From the NCBI GenBank assembly GCA_937927845.1, contig CALFXE010000053.1, positions 1 through 19,737 on the forward strand: a DNA stretch of 19,737 bases. The letters are read 5' to 3'. The first letter of the stretch is position 1; each line of letters starts with the position of its first letter. This stretch comes from an uncultured Paludibacter sp. (GTDB lineage: Bacteria; Bacteroidota; Bacteroidia; Bacteroidales; Paludibacteraceae). This document shows, in pieces, positions 15,963-19,737 of the stretch. A program made the translations under genes and the position numbers. The notes under the pieces were generated by a model. The model did no database searches and had not been told where the DNA came from. It worked only from the letters and a program-made list of their open reading frames with translations.

Positions 15963-16739
15963 CTATTTATATGCAAAAACATTTATTGCTAAATCAATTT
16001 TCTCATTCACCAAATTCCTATCAACAAATGGTTTATTTCTGGAAAAAGATTGTGAAAGATGGTATCTGAAACCATTCCTTTTTAATATTATAAGCAAATC
16101 ATCTAAGTTCTGTTCTTCTTTTTCCATACTATGATATTCGATAAAAATATTGTCAACTTGATTTAAAATCGACTCACAATCTTTTATAACAAGATATTCA
16201 GCACCTTCAATATCCATTTTTATAAAATCAATATGTTTGTCAGATATAAAATCCTTTAGCCGTATTGCTTCCACTTTTGTAGCTATTTGGTTAAGATAAT
16301 TACTTTTCAATCTTCCTCCCATACCTCTATCTGTATAAAAATCCAGCATTTCATTCTTATTCCATACAGCTTTTTTTATCAACTCAACATTCTTCATTTG
16401 AAAAGTATCAATATTCTTCTCTAAACATCCGAATACAGTTACATCTGGTTCGAATGCATAAATTTTAGCATTTGGATAATTTAATGAGAAGAAAAGTAGA
16501 CTTAAACCCATATTAGCACCACAATCAATAATAACAGGATTTGGGTTTGTGGTATTGAAAGAATAAATTTCTTTTTTGAATAACTCTTCAAATGTAATAT
16601 CAAAAGCTAATTTATGATGGTAATAGAAGTTTTTACCAAACACTTCAGTGTAACCTAAATCTTTCTCAATTGCATTTGGTATTTTACGTTCAATAAATCT
16701 GATAGTCTTTTTTAGTATTTTAATTATGATTTTTTTCAT
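15963..16739 (-). CDS. FkbM-family SAM-dependent methyltransferase
   Basis: This 258-residue protein has the FkbM fold. The SAM loop is VIIDCGANMGLS (about 69-80), the acidic loop is YAFEPD (about 94-99), and the family motif IDFIKMDIEGAEYLVI lies near 175-190, followed by IFIEYHS. FkbM enzymes O-methylate sugars or other small molecules, and many lie in O-antigen and capsule loci. A short basic, hydrophobic N-terminus (MKKIIIKILKK) may associate with membrane. The neighbours are a CatB-type acyltransferase and a StrF-like transferase, so methylation of a sugar in the glycan is likely. Capping of the chain end, for recognition by Wzt, is an inference only. Confidence 0.88.
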   Translation of the reverse strand: MKKIIIKILKKTIRFIERKIPNAIEKDLGYTEVFGKNFYYHHKLAFDITFEELFKKEIYSFNTTNPNPVIIDCGANMGLSLLFFSLNYPNAKIYAFEPDVTVFGCLEKNIDTFQMKNVELIKKAVWNKNEMLDFYTDRGMGGRLKSNYLNQIATKVEAIRLKDFISDKHIDFIKMDIEGAEYLVIKDCESILNQVDNIFIEYHSMEKEEQNLDDLLIILKRNGFRYHLSQSFSRNKPFVDRNLVNEKIDLAINVFAYK

Positions 16740-16766
16740 AAACGAGCTATTTTTTAAATCAAATTG

Positions 16767-17411
16767 CTAATTATTACTCTTATTTCTTATAATAAACTCT
16801 AAAACTTCATCATTGCATAGAAAATTAACCTCTGAAGATATTTTGTTGATGGGCCAATTCCACCATGCAATTTCAAGCAAATAGGATATAGCCTCATCAT
16901 TAAACCTTTTTTTAATAACCTTGGCTGGATTTCCAGCAACAATTTCATAAGGATAAACATTTTTTGTTACTACTGAAAAAGCACCAATAACAGCTCCATC
17001 TCCAATAGTAATGCCTGATAATATTACTGCACCATAACCAATCCACACATCATTACCAATGGTTACATCTCCTTTTGTTGCAGGATGTCCTTTAATGTGC
17101 TTAGCTTCTGGAAATTCATCAATTAATGCACTAAATGGATATGTTGTAATCCAATCCGTCCTATGGTTTCCACCTAAAAAAATATGTACATTTTCAGCTA
17201 TTGAACAAAATTTACCAACAGTAAGATGTGCTCCCTCTCCCCAGTCTAATATTTTAGGTTTACCATAGGTATATTCACCAAAGACATACGCAGTATTATT
17301 AAAGAAATCTTTAGAATAAAAGGGGGCTTCAATAATAATTTCTTTTTTTCTACTTCCAAATATCTTATAAATCAATCCACGAATATTGTCCAAAAACACT
17401 TCCATAATCAT
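16767..17411 (-). CDS. CatB-type (xenobiotic) O-acyltransferase, hexapeptide repeat
   Basis: This 214-residue left-handed beta-helix protein has hexapeptide repeats in two blocks (HLTVGKFCSIAENVHIFLGG and VTIGNDVWIGYGAVIL...). The catalytic histidine is in GGNHRTDW (H83), and the trimer signature AGNPAKVIKKRF is near 170. It transfers an acetyl or other acyl group to a hydroxyl or amino group, and in these loci usually decorates a glycan. The sequence has an N-terminal extension of about 25 residues before the family core. Its ATG lies inside the end of wzt: the overlap is 47 bases, or 41 from the alternative ATG at 17405. No later start codon exists before the conserved region, so the long overlap is real. 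Confidence 0.9.
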   Translation of the reverse strand: MIMEVFLDNIRGLIYKIFGSRKKEIIIEAPFYSKDFFNNTAYVFGEYTYGKPKILDWGEGAHLTVGKFCSIAENVHIFLGGNHRTDWITTYPFSALIDEFPEAKHIKGHPATKGDVTIGNDVWIGYGAVILSGITIGDGAVIGAFSVVTKNVYPYEIVAGNPAKVIKKRFNDEAISYLLEIAWWNWPINKISSEVNFLCNDEVLEFIIRNKSNN

Positions 17412-18594
17412 ATGTTTCTAAATGTGAAAAATGTGAACCTGCATCAACAACATCAAAAGAGCAAACGTCTTCTAAATAATCATATTGTGTTACAGCTGGT
17501 TTATAAACTACAGCTTGGATAGAATAAATACCTCTGGTTAGAAATTCAGAAGCAATTTCCAAACTCATTTGATTTTCTACCTTCTTTTCAGCTGAGAAAA
17601 CTTTTCTCTTGCTTCTATCTAAGATTGTAAGCAATAAATAACTTTCAGAAATTCTCTCTTTAATAGTTAAATTTACTTTAACTATTATTTTATCTGTATG
17701 GAAAAAAGTATTTTTATTTTGGTTATTATTATCTACAATATAAATTGATTTTATAAATATAGATGAGTTTTTATCTTGTATGCAATGATAAGATAATTCA
17801 ACATTTTGAAGTGACAAATATTTACTAATTGTACTTTCAATATCTCCCCCATAAGATAAAACACCATTTTCTAATAATATCCCGTTACGACATAACGATT
17901 GTAACGAGCCCATATTATGACTCACAAACAGCACCGTTCTCCCCTCTCCTTTACTCACATCCTGCATTTTGCCAATAGCTTTTTTCTGAAATTCGGCATC
18001 ACCTACGGCAAGGACTTCATCCACCACAAGAATTTCCGGTTCTAAGTGGGCAGCAATGGCAAAGCCGAGGCGAACCGTCATACCGCTGGAGTAGCGTTTT
18101 ACGGGAGTGTCGATATAGCGTTCGACACCTGCAAAGTCAATTATTTCATCTAATTTGCGAGAAATTTCGGCTTTGGTCATGCCCATAATGGCACCGTTCA
18201 TAAAGATATTTTCACGACCGGTCATTTCGGGATGGAAGCCTGTGCCTACTTCTAATAAAGATGCTATCCGTCCGCGTGCTTTGATTGTTCCGGTAGTTGG
18301 TGTAGTTACTTTAGAGAGGATTTTTAATAAAGTCGATTTCCCTGCTCCGTTTTTTCCTATAATTCCCAATACATCGCCCTGCTCAACCTTGAAGTTAATA
18401 TCTCGCAATGCCCATACATAATCGCTATCACCCTTAGAAGCTCTATCATTCACCTCTCCTATCTTTAAATAAGGGTCTTCTTTGCCTAAAATGCTCATCT
18501 TCCACCATCGGTTGAGGTCATGCGAAAGTGTGCGGGTACTGACTAACCCGAGGCGGTATTGTTTGCTGATATTTTGAAATTCTATGGCGGTCAT
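17365..18594 (-). CDS. wzt: Wzt, ATP-binding protein of an ABC O-antigen/capsule exporter
   Basis: This 409-residue protein is the ATPase subunit of a Wzm/Wzt polysaccharide exporter. The nucleotide-binding domain has Walker A GKNGAGKS (80-87), signature YSSGMTVR (168-175), Walker B ILVVDE (188-193) and H-loop H226. Residues from about 265 form a beta-rich C-terminal domain like the Wzt_C domain, which in E. coli O8/O9a binds the finished glycan. The ATPase domain is GC-rich (64 of 120 bases in 18001-18120), and the C-terminal domain is very AT-rich (18 of 120 in 17641-17760). The change falls near 17880, residue 238. The permease Wzm is not in the window. It follows the KilA-N gene by 45 bases, where I see no exact TAnnTTTG box. 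Confidence 0.93.
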   Translation of the reverse strand: MTAIEFQNISKQYRLGLVSTRTLSHDLNRWWKMSILGKEDPYLKIGEVNDRASKGDSDYVWALRDINFKVEQGDVLGIIGKNGAGKSTLLKILSKVTTPTTGTIKARGRIASLLEVGTGFHPEMTGRENIFMNGAIMGMTKAEISRKLDEIIDFAGVERYIDTPVKRYSSGMTVRLGFAIAAHLEPEILVVDEVLAVGDAEFQKKAIGKMQDVSKGEGRTVLFVSHNMGSLQSLCRNGILLENGVLSYGGDIESTISKYLSLQNVELSYHCIQDKNSSIFIKSIYIVDNNNQNKNTFFHTDKIIVKVNLTIKERISESYLLLTILDRSKRKVFSAEKKVENQMSLEIASEFLTRGIYSIQAVVYKPAVTQYDYLEDVCSFDVVDAGSHFSHLETYDYGSVFGQYSWIDL

Positions 18595-18639
18595 ATTTGT
18601 AGTAATACTTTATAATTGTAAAGTCATTAAGCTGTTAAA

Positions 18640-19461
18640 TCATTTAAGATATTTTCTATTACCAACTTCTGATAAAACTCTAATTTGCTGCATTGCAATC
18701 TGGTTTAGTTTTATTAATCTATATTTTTGAGATACTTTATCAGTAATTAATAAGGCATTAATATTCTCCATGTTTGCCAAACAAATCAATTCATTTATTG
18801 TAGCATAATCTCGTATATTCCCTTTTAATCCAGGATTTTTATCTCGCCATTCTTTTGCTGTCATACCGAAAAGAGCAACGTTTAAAACATCAGCTTCATT
18901 AGCATAAACTAACGATGTTTGTAAAGGTGTCAATTGTGGAGGAATTAAATTTGATTTAATCGCGTCGGTATGTATATGATAATTTATTTTTGCCAATTCT
19001 CTTTTAGCACTCCATCCAATTGTCTTTTGTTCTTCATTCTTTAACCGTTTGAATTCTGTAATAAGATAAAGTTCGAATTCTGCTGAAATCCATGCTGCAA
19101 ACTTAAATGCTATATCCGAATGGGCAAAAGTACCACCACCATATCTGCCTGCTTTTGAAGTTATTCCTTTAGCATTTGTTTCGGAAATCCATTTCAACGG
19201 TGACATCCAAAAATGGGGTTTTGCTGATTCATTTTTAAACCCCTCATATATGTGGGGGTTAAAATCAGGATTATTCAACATCTCCCATAATCCAAGATAT
19301 TCAATAGTGCTGTAAGTTCTTAACCATAAGCTAATTATCTGTGACGGATTATCTGCATCCCTAACCTTAGCTATGTCGGTTAATGAGATATAGTCTTCCT
19401 GCCCTTTCTTGTAAAAGACTATTTCAGATCCCTTTATAGTTACAGCTTCTTTTTTTGACAT
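18640..19461 (-). CDS. KilA-N domain protein
   Basis: The 273-residue protein has a KilA-N domain at about residues 8-140, with DYISLTDIAK, IISLWLRTYSTIEYLGLWE, WISETNAKGITSKAGRYGGG and the closing FKFAAWISAEFELYLITEF. The C-terminal part includes a family-like segment (LTPLQTSLVYANEADVLNVALFG, residues about 177-199) often seen after KilA-N in Bacteroidetes. KilA-N is a DNA-binding domain of phage and large DNA virus proteins, also found in many Bacteroidales chromosomes. The role here is unknown; a regulator or a phage-derived remnant are both possible. The ATG has AAGGAA just upstream. It has a clear promoter of its own and could be cotranscribed with wzt. Confidence 0.88.
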   Translation of the reverse strand: MSKKEAVTIKGSEIVFYKKGQEDYISLTDIAKVRDADNPSQIISLWLRTYSTIEYLGLWEMLNNPDFNPHIYEGFKNESAKPHFWMSPLKWISETNAKGITSKAGRYGGGTFAHSDIAFKFAAWISAEFELYLITEFKRLKNEEQKTIGWSAKRELAKINYHIHTDAIKSNLIPPQLTPLQTSLVYANEADVLNVALFGMTAKEWRDKNPGLKGNIRDYATINELICLANMENINALLITDKVSQKYRLIKLNQIAMQQIRVLSEVGNRKYLK

Positions 19462-19564
19462 ATTCCTTAGATTTATTTCTGATGAAAAGATTTAAATTTT
19501 TAATTGTCTTATTCTGTTTAAATTCTATGACGGTTATAATGTTATATAAATATGCTTAACAAAG

Positions 19565-19578
19565 ATTGCATATGCAAT
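19565..19578. promoter_or_regulatory. 14-bp perfect palindrome at the predicted transcription start
   Basis: ATTGCATATGCAAT is a perfect inverted repeat with no spacer. It begins 2 bases downstream of the -7 box and overlaps the predicted start site, the classic position for a repressor operator. No known regulator can be named. In such AT-rich DNA chance is not excluded, but a 14-bp perfect palindrome in exactly this position is notable. Confidence 0.45.
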
Positions 19579-19580
19579 TA

Positions 19581-19610
19581 CAAAGATATATAATTTATTA
19601 AAACTACAAA
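19581..19610 (-). promoter_or_regulatory. Bacteroidetes-type promoter upstream of the KilA-N gene
   Basis: The minus strand carries TATCTTTG (19581-19588), an exact -7 box, and TTTG (19607-19610) 18 bases upstream, a good -33 box. Transcription would start near 19574, giving a leader of about 110 bases before the ATG at 19461. This is the best candidate for the start of the long operon, since gaps downstream are all below 50 bases until 6299. Confidence 0.75.
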
Positions 19611-19646
19611 TTAAATTTTTAGAACTGTATGATTTTATGTAGAATA

Positions 19647-19717
19647 GTTTCACAGAGAAAACATTGTGTGACATTGTGCCATACACTGTGTAACTTTAAA
19701 AAAGAAGTTTCACAGAG
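19647..19717. repeat. Direct repeat GTTTCACAGAG, 60 bp apart, upstream of the KilA-N promoter
   Basis: GTTTCACAGAG occurs at 19647-19657 and 19707-19717. Between them ACATTGTG occurs twice (19661-19668, 19671-19678), and ACTGTGTAAC (19684-19693) is an 8-of-10 inverted match to the first copy. The rest of the gap 19462-19737 holds the promoter, the palindrome and no small gene I can support. The CACAGAG words resemble short dispersed repeats common between Bacteroidetes genes. The right copy lies near the window edge, so more units may follow. Confidence 0.55.
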
Positions 19718-19737
19718 TATCACAAAGTAAACACAGA

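Overview
The window is almost certainly from a member of the Bacteroidales. Promoters match the Bacteroidetes sigma-ABfr pattern (TAnnTTTG with an upstream TTTG or TTG), Shine-Dalgarno sequences are weak, the DNA is AT-rich, and the protein families are typical of Bacteroidales surface-polysaccharide loci (DUF4143 ATPase, KilA-N protein, GtrA, GtrB-like and WecD-like proteins). Genus cannot be fixed from the sequence. Every believable gene lies on the minus strand, so transcription runs from the right edge to the left edge.

Right end (19737 to 17365): an upstream region with repeats, a good promoter and a 14-bp palindrome at the expected transcription start, then a KilA-N protein, then Wzt, the ATPase of an ABC polysaccharide exporter. 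No Wzm permease is visible. Wzt changes abruptly in base composition at the end of its ATPase domain.

Middle (17411 to 6299): a tightly packed operon with a CatB-type acyltransferase, an FkbM methyltransferase, a StrF-like glycosyltransferase, two related GT2 enzymes, a GtrA / GtrB / GT-C membrane-protein trio, a Gfo/Idh/MocA-SDR fusion enzyme, another GT2 and a GT4. The cytoplasmic enzymes would build and decorate a glycan exported through Wzt. The trio looks like a periplasmic glycosylation module fed by an undecaprenyl-phosphate-sugar.

Left part (6298 to 1): a GC-richer DUF4143 ATPase with its own promoter and tandem 23-bp repeats, which abuts a GT4 gene that has lost its N-terminal half. 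Then a second promoter and a second lipid-linked-sugar module: an SMR/EamA-like small membrane protein, an ArnC/DPM-like GT2, a WecD-like acetyltransferase and a GT-C-like membrane protein. The last gene starts with the N-terminal signature of a WecE aminotransferase but continues as a membrane protein, so it looks like a recombination joint.

Overall this is a mosaic O-antigen or capsule locus. Its families are known. What stands out is the set of joints (ATPase/GT4, WecE head/membrane protein, Wzt domain boundary) and two separate candidate periplasmic glycosylation modules next to an ABC-type exporter. I did not find convincing evidence for a wholly new class of system.
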